Notes under the pieces: generated by a model
The model's input: the letters and a program-made list of their open reading frames with translations, nothing else
The model's database searches: none
Told to the model about the DNA's origin: nothing
Program-made: the position numbers and the translations under genes
Shown: piece by piece, positions 10,150-21,332 of the stretch
Layout: the number at the start of each line of letters is the position of its first letter
Numbering within the stretch: position 1 is the stretch's first letter
Source: Silene noctiflora
Taxonomy: Eukaryota > Streptophyta > Magnoliopsida > Caryophyllales > Caryophyllaceae
NCBI GenBank assembly: GCA_009801015.1
Contig: VHZZ01000360.1
Location: 114,850 to 144,534, forward strand
Direction: 5' to 3'
Length of the DNA stretch: 29,685 nt

Positions 10150-13100
10150 TCATCTAAAGGGCTCAACAGGAGCAGTCTCTTCAAGAAGAGTAGCAGCCTC
10201 GAAACATTCGACAGCTTCAACAGCTGATGTGCCTGCACTTTCCGACTTGTGAATCAGCCCCAGTGTGTACCAGGCAGAGTAATTTGTCCTATCAATATCG
10301 ATAGCTTGCCTCACTAGGCTTCTTGCTATAGGTAATGCTTCATCTCCATGCGTCATCATGATTTTAGCCATAGAGATCAAGCTCGGGACGTGGCTTGGGT
10401 CTTTGTCAAGTGCCTCCCAGAATGCCTGCTGAGCTTCCTTGTCAAGGCCCTGTGCTTGATAGAGTATACCTGTTGACAAGATGTCATTCAAAGAAGCGTC
10501 ATTTCGTGACTTGTCTTCAGTATCCTTGCCACATAAATAACACAGATGGTTCTCAAGTCATGAACTGAAAATACAGCTGTATTATCAGCACAGAGCCGGA
10601 TACTAGCACATATTTTTCTTTTGAGGGAAGATATAAGCACATATTTAGCAACAAAACAATGAGATATATCATTGAATTTGGAAATTCAGGAAAAGGAGGA
10701 ATAGTGAATAATCCATAATTAACTCAGGAATACAGCAACATTACCCCAACGCTTCAAGGGCTAGCCTAAATAGCAGGGTAAGGGCGTTCGGATGTATGTA
10801 ACCTTATCTCTTTGTTTACAGCACATGGAGGTTTTTTACAATGCCCATAATATTGAGAATTACGGCTTCACAATAAAAAGACGTGGATCAGTTTAGTGAG
10901 TCATTTTGCATTTTTTTTTTTCGTCGTAACTCAGACCCAGTATCAATAAACAAATGAGACTTGGGTTTCAACATCTACTAACCAGGCAAGGTTGGATGAT
11001 GATTCAATTTAAGCCTAACGTTGACGAAAAAAGAGCATATTATGATCAATAAACAACAGTTATTTCCAAAGCAAGAGTTACAAAAAGGTCAATGGGGCTT
11101 TCATCTTGACGATCATGAGACGTCGCTTAACACCTCCAAAAGGCTGCACATCTTTATCATGGTTTTGCAAGAATGATTTTTGCTTTTGAAGTCTATTTAT
11201 GGAAAGATTACTTCACGTCTTCTCATTGCACAATAAAAACATGAAAATTCTGACAGGAGAGAAGAGGGATCTCCGGGGTAAAGTTCCAAATCTCTCAGCC
11301 ACACAGACAATACAAGAGAAGTGGCATGTACCTTTGGAATGGCATCTAGACGCAGAATGGGGAGAGAGGGCTTGTGATTTAGAAAGACAGAGCTCAGCAT
11401 CTTGCCATTGCGATAGGTTGGTATACACATCCGCCAGGTCATGCCATGTCTCCATCTCCAGTATTTTCCCTTGGTCTCTCCTCTGGCATAAGAAATTGCA
11501 GTTCAAGAATCATTGTATTATTCAACTTTTCTAAGTACAACATAAACGAAAAGTAAATTCAGTCGATACTTCATTTCCACGCTGTCATATTCGTATATAA
11601 TGGTTTTTCATGGACAAAAAGAAGATTCATTTTCTTCAGATTTGTTTAATGAAACGTTTGTCGTTCTGTGACCATATCATAAAATTACATGATGCTAGAG
11701 ATTTTCCCACTTGAATGATCCATCTGTTTTCAGTAACTGTCAAAGTATAGCAAATTTAATGAATGTTTGAATCAAAACGTCATTATGAACAAATATGACA
11801 GCAGCGGTATACCCACATAGATGTTGGAGAATAAGTTACACAACAAATATCCAAATAAAAAATACCGTATAGCAAGTACTACCTCCATCCCAAATTTATT
11901 GACCTCGTTTGGCTTTAGAGGTTGATCAATGTCAACCTTAAACGTTGATTACTCCAAATGTATGTAAATATACAATGTGAAATTTGTCATGTTTGATTTA
12001 TCAAAACAACGATTTTCATTTTTAATAGTATCGTGAAAAAATAGTGTCAGAGTCGGCATTGTTTGTCAGCATAATCAAATGAGGATAATAAAAATGGGTT
12101 GGAGGGAGTATGTAAGAAACAGCAAATACCTCTAGATGCTTTTTCCCGACACCAAAGCTCTTCCTTCGAACTTGAAGAACTGCAAGGACATGAGTGTATG
12201 TCTTAATAGCATTCTTTGTTTGCCCTTGAGCAATTTGGAGTTTAGCTTTAGTCCTCAGTAGTTCAGCATGTTCCCATTTCTCAGTTTGCTCGAGAGCAGC
12301 ATCGACAATGGTTTCTGCATCCAGATAACGCTTCTTAGCAGACAGTATCCGAGCCAAAAGAACCCATCCTTTACTGCTTGATCCATTCTCAAGTTTTAAA
12401 AGCTTCTTTGCATGAGTAAGTGCAATATCCAACTTTCTCTGCTCGGCATTTTCAAGGGCGAGCTGGTAAATTACATTACTGTCTAGTCCTTTCACCAACT
12501 TTTCAGAAGTTGCCAATGCATCCAGAGCTTGAGATTGCAGCTCTACCCTCTTTGAGTCCGAGGTAACATTTCTTGATTGAGCCGAGGATAAAGTACCTAG
12601 TAAACAGCTGGCATTACCAGCAAGCTGTTCACATTGTCCTTCAAGTCTCTTGGTCGCTATGATAGCATAATTGAGCCCTTCCTCAGTGAGTTTAGTGTCT
12701 CCGGTACATATTTTTGAAGCTAGTAACAAATCCAGGGTGCAATCTTTATTTCTCCGGTCGTTAAGAAGGTTCCTCAATAGGTTCAGACTGACCTGATCTT
12801 CCCCTTCTCCGTGATAGCAGAGAGCTAGCGTCCTACATCTTCCTTTTCTATCTATGACATATTCCGGCAACTCCTCTAATTGAAGGGCTAACGTCCGTAA
12901 ATCTCCTGAAATAGAGAGGGCAAAAGAGAGATGGTCCATGATTGACGGGTCCCAACTGATTCTTCTCTGAAGAAATTTCTTCAGTAAAAGCAACAGAAGA
13001 AGGATGGCTTCTTCTATGTTGTTTTTAGGGATGAATGCTCCTTCGGGTTGGAAACGAAGTATCGGTGGACTTGCATCAATGCCACTGTACAAAAGAAATA

Positions 13101-16100
13101 TGGCGAACTCTTTCTCGATCCCTGCTCGAGTTTCCACTCCGAGATCCCAACGAAAGAGTAATGCTTGTCGGTATGCTGAAATTGCCTTATGGGGATTTCC
13201 TGCAAGTTTCCACAACTCGGGTAGCAACTCCACTGCCTTGTTCAAGATCTCCTGAAACTTATAATGGGTGGAAAACCTTCCATTCATACCTTCTGGTATT
13301 GCCGACTCCACAGTTTCCAAAATAACATGGCATGATTGAGCAGCTTCTGCAAAAAGATTTGGGAATATGATATGAATATATGATCTTTCAAAAAGTCTCT
13401 CATAAGGCGGTTTTGCACAAAAATATTGCAAATCACTCATTAAGAAAACTCATACCACTCCATAGATTATAGTAATGATAACCTAAAGGGTTATTTTTCG
13501 CAATAATATTCATGTACAACGCGCTTTACAAAGGTACTTGTAGTGATCCTTAGCACTATAACTCTACTAAATGTTGTGGCTCCGCCAATTTTGCATATTG
13601 AATGAAGCAATAGTTCTTCACTATGCAGTGTATATTCAAGAAATAGCGCAAATGGGTACAATACTTGAGTATTATCAGAGTCCCATAAAATGAAAAAAAT
13701 ATGATCCTGGAGCCTATATTATGCCCACCAATCCACATAGTCATGAGAGTAACAATTGGAAGAGGCCACTATGACCCTAACACTTGAAACATGAAGCCTA
13801 TGAGTTTTGATGGATCATGGATGTCGATAACATAAAACGCAAGGGAAGTTGCTTATGATATAAAGTAACTAACAAACAACAAAGCTTTTCCCCGAAATAA
13901 TTCGGGCTCCGGTTACCAAATTACAGAGTAAGGCAAATGAATAAAAAAAATATTTCATAAAAAAGAGCATCCAAAATAGTTCATCAAGAAGATCGAAAAT
14001 AGTTTCACAGTTTTAACTTTTGAGGCTAAATAATTCATCAAGAAGATCCAAAATATTCCTCAACCTTTCAGTCTCAAAAGTTCCTAACTGGCTATTTCAT
14101 TTGCAATTCAAATCTGGAAACCGGCAACAATAGCAACATCAAAGGCCGAATTCTAATATATTTTCGGTCGGCTATCATGAATCCTCCTTTGAAATCATCG
14201 AGACAAGAGATAAATATTAGAAATGCTCACGTGGGTCTCGAATTAACACAAGTAAAACCTTGGACTCCATCAATAGCCCAAAAAATCCGAAAAGATTATC
14301 ACCAATTGACTATTTAAACCTCCCCTAACTGCTTTATTAAACTCGCAAAATAATACTTCAATTATTGTTCATTATCAGAAGCAATAGGAGCGTGGGACAA
14401 GGGAACCAAAAATCTCGTACAAGGTATACATGAGATCAAGCACATCAATTAGAAACTTTAATTTACCTTGAGAACAAGAGTTAGCTCAAGTGGTAAGAGC
14501 TCTCTTACCCCAACCATGAAGTTGGGGGTTCGATTCTCACCCGCGACATAGTGCGCTCATTTGAACCAAAAAAAAAATACTTCATTTACTTTAAAATTAC
14601 AATGGGAAAGAAAATATTATCTTGATAAAACTGCAATTCAGCACATAGATTACAAACTTTCATTTACCATTTTCCAAAATATCATTTTCATAAAAAAGTA
14701 AAAAAACTATTAAATAAATAAGCACACAAGAATACCTTCAAATCTTCCAAGAGCCTTTAAGGCCTTTGATTTGAGAAAAATTGCTTCGAATAGGAGACTA
14801 ATGGCATGCAGTGACATGAGTGGCACAGAATCACTCTTAGAATGGCGTCTTTGTGGCTCACATCTTCTGGTTAATGCAACTTTGATGTTTGGTTTTACAA
14901 CATCCATGTCAATGCCTTCAAAAACGCGATAAGCAGCTTCCATGTTGCCTTTCTGGTACTCCAGCCTCCCTAACAGAGCCCTGGCTTCCTGCACATCGTA
15001 GATGGAATCATAAGACCTTGTTAATGGCTTACGCTTTTGAGTTACTCCACAAAAGCCTAAACTAGCCAGCAATCGTCTCATTTTCTCTCTAAATATGAAT
15101 TCTCAGACTCAGTTATAAAGGATATATATATAAGATAGTGTCAAGGAGAACAAATATCTTGCAATGATTGAGGATAGTTTTTAAGGACCATCAGGCTCGT
15201 GGAACTATCTGAATAAATATGAGCTGTCTTTTTCTTCAAACCCACATTAAAAACTCAGTCTTATCCTACAAAAGGAGGCAAGAATATAGGTTCGATTGGA
15301 AGATAGCTGAATATTAACAGGATGGGTCTCAGGTCCGTTCTCATAACCTGCTCGAATGTGCCCGAACCACGAGTAGAGGTTATAGTAAAAAATCAACAAG
15401 TTATTGTTTCATGTATAGATATAGTCATATAGGTGGAACACGATCTAGATGATTTTATTCCTAAACAGCAGAACCTGACTGATAAAACTTCTAGCTGAGT
15501 ATTTCGACACTTAACTATATTACTATATTGTTTACTTCTACTTGGTTTAAGTGTCAGATACGGTTATTTCCGCAAAGTTTACCATTTTTTTGGTTTAAAA
15601 TGAAGTGTCGAAATGTCCTGTCATGTCGGACATTTCAAGTATCCGACACGAGACACGCGGCCAAAATGAAGTGTCCGAGTAACATAGGTTTAGTTACGCT
15701 CTTAATTACAAGTTCCCCGGATGACTAGAAGCTAAACATGAATAGTTTTATATAGTAATTTTTTTCAGATTAACTATATTACGACCTGTAGTAACTAGCA
15801 AGTATTGTTACCTTTACCTGATTTCGTACAACAGTTAAACAACAAAATCTGATGTACAACAGTAATCTGCGCTTATAGTCGGTTATTTCATGAAAGAAAC
15901 TTGTCCTTACTACGGAGTATTATTTAATTACTCTTTTTATTACAAGTTCCCCGGAAAGTAGAAGCTAACTATAATTAGATTCATGGTGTAAATGTTACCA
16001 AATTATAGAAATTACGAGTTAAGACATACTATAGTTTCAAAAAATTCAATTTCGAATTGTTCCTTAGAAGCGTCATAATTCCCGTAGTAGGTTTAGGCTC

Positions 16101-17263
16101 GTACTGCATGGATGAAAGCTTTCACGTAAACAACGTCAATTTTCTGCGCCACATGCCCACTTAGATTAAGCACCTAAACAGGCATAGTCACCTTGAACCT
16201 TAACAAGTAGACAATGCTACACTGTTGGCTCTACAGTAGTTCAAACTAATCTTGATTCTTGTGGGATCTAGGTAGGCAGATATGTCAGACATCATCGTAG
16301 GGTTTGCATCCTCTTCTGGGCTCTGAGTCCTCATCTTGGCTTGTATTGGCGGATGCACGTTATAGGACCCCGGATCATTGGACACTTTAAATTTTGGGGA
16401 TTTTGCCAAGTATTCGTGCTAAAAAAACTATCGAAATTTAGAGCTTTTGTATCATAACATCATTAAAATATTGAACAAGACCCAGAAATAAGATTTTCTG
16501 GGTCTGCCACTGTCTATGTGCTAGCCGGATAATGATCTACATGACTGGTGAAGAAGTAAGGCTAAGGCATAAAACAGTCGGATGTCGTAGCTAGACCAAG
16601 TTAGTACTCAGTAATAAATGTGAGATGATAGCTCTCAGCCTGGATCACATACTGTCATACTAAAAAGAAGCTCAGTTTACGGCTGACGTAAAATAGAGCC
16701 AAACTTACATGGAAGTATAATTGAACCTCAAAGATAAGCTGCTCCAGAGAGAAACTAAACCAGAATACACTATCCGAATGTGAGACCATTTCATTCAGCA
16801 GTAATTGTAAATACCGCAAATAGTGACTGCATAATGAGTTATTACATGGATTCAGGTTGGTCTTCCATATGAGGTTGTCACATACAAAGCTAACAGAACA
16901 AATACGACAAAAATATGACTGCACATAATCTTATTCACGGTGAAACTCTACTAAAATGGATAACAATAAATGATGCAATCTATAAAAGGGAATTGATAGA
17001 CAAACCTCGTAGTTGAGATAACCACTTTCACGGAGAGATGACTCAGCTTCTTCAATGGTGCTCGTTTGAGTTTTGGTTTCAGCCTCGACCACTCGAGCTG
17101 AATAACCACTGGCTGTATAATCTCGAGTAGCTAGGGATGACTCCGATGACTCGGCTACGTCATCACTTGTCATTTGTTTCCCTAAGAAAATGCATTTCAT
17201 CATCTTCTTCAGCCTTACCCTACCACCATGTCCCGACCTTTTTGAACGAGGATTTGCTCTCAT
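10150..17263 (-). CDS. NPGR2: NPGR2-like calmodulin-binding TPR protein (NO POLLEN GERMINATION-RELATED family)
   Basis: Five minus-strand exons join in frame: 17263-17006, 14988-14736, 13346-12130, 11482-11332 and 10469-10150. All borders are GT-AG. The product is 732 residues, ending APVEPFR before TGA; Arabidopsis NPGR2 is about 740. The basic N terminus is followed by the family block SLATRDYTASGYSAR (about 43-57), EAESSLRESGYLNYE, then EEARALLGRLEYQKGN across the first junction. TPR-like helical repeats fill about 87-700, and the last (WYTLGLIHKSE) precedes a conserved C-terminal AAECFEAA-like segment (here VECFEAATLLEE). NPG proteins bind calmodulin and resemble TTC7; in Arabidopsis they sit in the plasma-membrane PI4K-alpha1 complex with HYC and EFOP. 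I took the ATG at 17261-17263; a second in-frame ATG pair lies at residues 21-22. The assignment to NPGR2 over NPGR1 or NPG1 rests on the N-terminal blocks. I see no frameshift or missing segment. Confidence 0.94.
10470..11331 (-). other. Intron 4 of the NPGR2-like gene
   Basis: This is a GT-AG intron on the minus strand. It contains a SINE-like fragment at about 10742-10845 and a short T-run at 10911-10921. No coding sequence is seen. Confidence 0.8.
11879..12108. mobile_element. Stowaway-like MITE (Tc1/Mariner type) in intron 3 of the NPGR2-like gene
   Basis: The element is 230 bases long and non-coding. Its ends are CTACCTCCATCCCAAATTT and the complement of CTCCCTCCAACCCATTTTT, matching the CTCCCTCC(G)TCCC ends typical of plant Stowaway MITEs. 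It is flanked on both sides by TA (11877-11878 and 12109-12110), the expected target duplication. The inner sequence is AT-rich. The right end is only 19 bases from the exon 3 splice donor. Confidence 0.85.
13347..14735 (-). other. Intron 2 of the NPGR2-like gene
   Basis: This is a GT-AG intron of 1,389 bases on the minus strand. Apart from the SINE at 14470-14577 it is featureless AT-rich DNA. The minus-strand open frame at 13556-13744 has no recognisable features. Confidence 0.8.
14470..14577 (+). mobile_element. tRNA-derived SINE in intron 2 of the NPGR2-like gene
   Basis: A pol III A-box-like TAGCTCAAGTGG (14482-14493) is followed by a B-box-like GGTTCGATTCT (14527-14537), about 33 bases apart as in tRNA genes. 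A unique tail then ends in ten A residues (14568-14577). The sequence cannot close a tRNA acceptor stem, so a SINE fits better than a tRNA gene. The flanks CTTTAATTTACCTT (14456-14469) and CTTCATTTACTTT (from 14580) look like an imperfect, aged target-site duplication. It lies antisense to the host gene. Confidence 0.8.
14989..17005 (-). other. Intron 1 of the NPGR2-like gene
   Basis: This is a long GT-AG intron of 2,017 bases on the minus strand. It contains a palindrome at 15610-15636 and a duplicated ATTACAAGTTCCCCGGA segment (15705-15721 and 15939-15955) followed in both copies by TAGAAGCTAA. Open frames at 15528-15728, 16200-16409 and 16655-16924 show no family features. Confidence 0.8.
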
Positions 17264-18400
17264 ATTACCAGTATGGTTTTCTTTAACACCCACAATGCAC
17301 ATAACAATAAATTTCAGACAATGAGACAAACTCTTCGAAAGAATTACTAACAATAACAAGTAACAAAATCGTCCTACAAACCCACACAATTATTGAACTT
17401 CGAATAATATATTTTGAGATTGCTTTCTGTTGTACTTATCTCCTCAAGACACACAAATAAAAGAATAACAAAGGCCAGCAAATCAACAACAGACACAACA
17501 AATGCAGATACAAGTGCAAAATTTCAACAACCTCAAAACCCTGATCATCAACAAATGTAACAACTAACAGAAAACCCCTTATAGCCACATAAAAATCCGG
17601 GATCGGCTAACATGAACCATCAAGAATCATATGAATGAAAAGGACAGATAAGTAATGCAAAAAAAAATATAGTATCACAGTCTCAAAACTTTTCATAATT
17701 CTCTTAAAACCAACACAAATTCTTGTTTAAGACGGAGATATCAGTAACTGTAAACCCAACCACAAGAAGAATCATCCACATAACAATGCCACACCAACTA
17801 ATTAAGCTACAACAATCAAACTAAAGCACACAAACCCAATTCTTCTACACTACTCATTAATCCAAAAAAAGCAATTACAAAAGAAAAAGAATCAAAATCA
17901 TAATCATAATCAAAGAATAATAAAGGAAGAGAGAAAAGAGTAAGTATACCAGTTGATTGACAAAAAGTATAGAAGGAGCCCACAAAACCTGAAAACAAAA
18001 CAACATTTTTGCAAAACAAAAGCTTAAAAAGCCTTCAAAATTATGATAATAGGGTAAGAATCCAAAGACCCACCTACCAATTTACCAACTTTAATCTTAC
18101 CCTCTAATTATTTTCTATAAATATGCATAAAAATGGTAGCTTTTTGACTAATTGGGTATATTTAGTGGATTAAAAAGCCAAAAAAATAACATGAAATTGG
18201 GTAGATTTCTTAAGTATTAATCAAACAGTTAAAAAAAAAATTACACTCTCAAATTTGAGGTATTAAGTGGAATTTAAGTGGTAAGGATTAAAGAAATGGT
18301 AATAAAAGGAAAGAGATTGGAGAGATTGGAAGAATCGGAGAAGAATGTGCAAGTGGGGTTGTCTATAACTCTTCCTTGTTTTGGATGACATGATGAATGA
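17264..18400 (-). promoter_or_regulatory. Probable 5' UTR and promoter of the NPGR2-like gene
   Basis: The region upstream of the ATG is A-rich on the plus strand (T-rich on the coding strand). A leader intron is possible, because the coding strand has a GT donor-like CTGGTATAC near 17945-17953, but this is not proved. A TATA box could not be placed confidently. No other gene is visible. Confidence 0.4.
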
Positions 18401-20020
18401 GTCAACTGCGTGCTACTTGAGTTAATCATTTGTTTAACTTCCCAAGACTTCCTTTCTTTCTTTAATTATTATACTGGTTATACCGAAAATGTTTTAATTT
18501 ATCTGGTAAATATCGGAGGTTGGATAAGATATGTTTAAGTATGAATCCCTGTTTCCTTATATTGTACAAGAATCTTTATGGTTCTCGAGAATCACTCGTT
18601 GTGATTAAATTAAAAGGACGTGATTTTAATGGAAGCATTGGATTAGCAGCTAATATAACGAGATTATTCATGTTTTGAAAGGTTTTTAATTAATGATCAA
18701 ATAATTGTATTTTTGTTTTTTTGTTAGGAAAGATTGTTGTTTTGAAATGACCAACGTCGAATATTGGATATTATTACAATTTGAGTTTAATTATTGAACG
18801 CGGGTATTATTGAAGGGACTTAGCTGTTTTAATAAGAGTTGGGTTAGACTCACTACTATCCTTTATACAAAATACTTATAAACGACATTTACACATTTAC
18901 CATATGAATTTGTAAGTATTAAATAGAAGTATGTATTTCATCTGTCACGATCATTAACTTACGTTGACACAAATATGAAGAAGGAGGATTCAGAAATGAG
19001 ATAAATTAACAAGTAGACTAAAATACAAATGGGTGATCGATTTGCACAATATAACAAGATAAAAAGTTAAATAAAGAGCTTAGATACCGAAATTTAAATC
19101 TTTACAAAAATGACAGAGATAAATGAGTTAATGTTACAAATTTACCAAGTAATAAATTGTATAAGGTCCCGAAAAAAAAAAAACAATTAAATAACCATCC
19201 TCTATAATTTACCTATTTCTTGAAATGAATACCACCAAATGATGCTATGGACCATTATAGTATGAAATTTGGCAATATTTATACTGAATTTGGAGTACGT
19301 CTTAAGTCTCTTAACACTAATAATTATCCGTATGTCTCTCTTCAGACGCGCTATATGTGACAATGTTATAGTCAAATGTGACTATCGTTTAAAATGAGAA
19401 TTTGTGAATAATTAACTACTCCATCTTGTGCATATACCTTGAGTTTGTTGGGTAGTCGACTAGTCATTGAGTTTATGTACTTAGGGTCCGAATTCTCTCC
19501 ATTACTTTTGAATGGTTCGGATAAACTTTTGGGACGATCTAGTGATTGTAGTTATTTCATAAAGGTGATATTTTAACGAAGGGAAATGGAAAATATATTA
19601 GAATAAAAGTGTATTAAAGAGAAAGTAATAGATAAGATCCAAATTGGTTGGATCGCTTGTGTCCAAATAATATAGGCATATTATTTGGCGCTGTTATTTC
19701 ACAAATAATATATTGGACACGCAACAAGAGAGTCTTCTAAAGTAGCACCACATTTTCTGATTCTAAATCTTCCAAACAAAGTTTTGGATTTACTGACTGA
19801 TTGACTGTAGGCATATAGGCATATAACAATTCTTTGTTTGACTTCACGTACAGTTCACAGTGATACTATGGTCAACTCAAAGGTCACGTACAGTTCATAT
19901 TGACACGGAAGATTGGCGCTGTTATTTCACAAATTCTCAATTTGTGATTTCCGTATTCTACTTTTTGTCTTATTTACTCATGTGGGTGATGTTAACTCAC
20001 CTATTGATATTATTTTGGGT

Positions 20021-20195
20021 TGAGAGAACTTAATTGAGCTGAATTGAGTTAAAGTGAACTAAAATAAGTTGAATGGAGCTGAATTGAGCTAAAATGAGTT
20101 GAATGAAGCTGAACTGATTTGAGGTTTAACGAGAAGAATAGAGTTAAAATAAGCTAAGCCGAGTTGAATTGAAATGAGCTGAAATTAAACCGAAA
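20021..20195. repeat. Degenerate GAGCTGAATTGAGTTAAA-type array
   Basis: Short units such as GAGCTGAATTGAG, AAAATGAGTTGAATG and GAGTTGAATTGAAATGAGCTG recur across the stretch with frequent substitutions. It is a decayed short-period tandem repeat. Confidence 0.7.
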
Positions 20196-20594
20196 AGAAC
20201 AATCAAAGTTTATCCAATGACGAAAATACCTTCCTTATACTTTGAGTCTCCGCTTCATTTCCTTGATCACTCATATAGTCATATTCGTTCCTGAAATTGT
20301 AAATAACAACCATGGTCGAATGTAGTCTCCATATTTTTGTTGAATAACTTCTATTGAATAATGTCATTTATAAATAGTAATACTTTGTAAAATCGTAACT
20401 ATTAAAGGGTCATTTGATTCAGAACCCCCAGACTCTAAGAGGGTTGACACTTCCTTTTCCTTTTCCTTTTCGGAGATTTAAATGAAGATGGTTAGCAATT
20501 AGCATAGTAGATTGGGGACTTGGAGTCGTTCTCATCATTAAGAACCCCCATAATTAAATGTGCACCTCCTTCTCCATCCCACTACTACATTATA

Positions 20595-20687
20595 CACTCA
20601 TGCCTCACAATTGGTTTGCTTTCTTTTAAATCAAATTCTATGATTATGAGTTGTGATTTTGGTCACTCATGCCTCACAATTGGTTTG
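20595..20687. repeat. 24-base direct repeat, 69-base period
   Basis: The segment starting CACTCATGCCTCACAATTGG and ending GTTTG occurs identically at 20595-20618 and 20664-20687. The sequence between the copies is not itself repeated, so this is a local duplication. Confidence 0.85.
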
Positions 20688-21332
20688 GTTATCTTTGTAT
20701 TTTTATTTTCTTCCGGCTTCTCAAATTCTCAGGCAGGCAATTTTCGGCACGCAGGGGTCATTGTCTCAGTGAGTTCATTTATGACGGGTTACTTCCAACG
20801 TTCAAATCAATCCCGTCTATATGTGATAGCATGTAAACCATCATACTAGGTTATCCACCTTGGGCCACGGAGCCTTGGAGAGTGCCCGAACTTGAAACTT
20901 CTCTCACGGGCTAAACTTTATGTGTTGGTTCTTCATATTATTACGAGTATATGTAGCAATTGCAAGGGGTAGACGTTTCAATATCTTTTAGAAGCTTTAC
21001 CCTTAATGGCCGAGGCTATGCTCGTGACAGTGGTATAGGGTGGTGGCTGGTAGCCGTGGACGATGGTTGGGGTGGCAAGGGAGGATTCCAGAGAATTGCC
21101 AGAATATAAATTTTAAATACTCGGAAAAAATACATGTAAACTCAAATACTAGAAGGGGTATGATGTAATACATCCGATGCATAATCCTTCTATGTGAATC
21201 GGATTATAGAGAACATATTGAAGAAACACACAAAATTCTCTCCTAATACAAACAATCAAGATGCTAATACATTTATAATTAGTTTCAACAGTTCCTAGAA
21301 CTCAACTCCATAAGCAACACGATCTTCCAATT

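Larger units (their letters stand above)
18401..21332. other. AT-rich intergenic region between the NPGR2-like and PMP22-like genes
   Basis: No gene is supported. It holds several local duplications: a 22-base direct repeat (19685-19706 and 19913-19934), a 14-base repeat (19844-19857 and 19884-19897), a degenerate GAGCTGAATTGAGTTAAA array (about 20021-20195), and a 24-base direct repeat (20595-20618 and 20664-20687). The plus-strand open frame at 20520-20849 contains the last repeat as two HSCLTIGL copies and has no other protein-like feature. The 3' UTR of the PMP22-like gene should lie just left of 21333. Confidence 0.6.

Noticed and set aside
13004-13325. Plus-strand open frames opposite exon 3 of the NPGR2-like gene
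   Set aside because: They are shadows of the real minus-strand coding exon; no family similarity of their own.
14470-14577. A tRNA gene
   Set aside because: A and B boxes are present, but the acceptor and T stems do not close and a poly-A tail follows, so a SINE fits better.
20520-20849. Open frame of 109 codons with repeated HSCLTIGL
   Set aside because: The repeat is simply the 24-base DNA duplication; no domain, and the rest is unpatterned.
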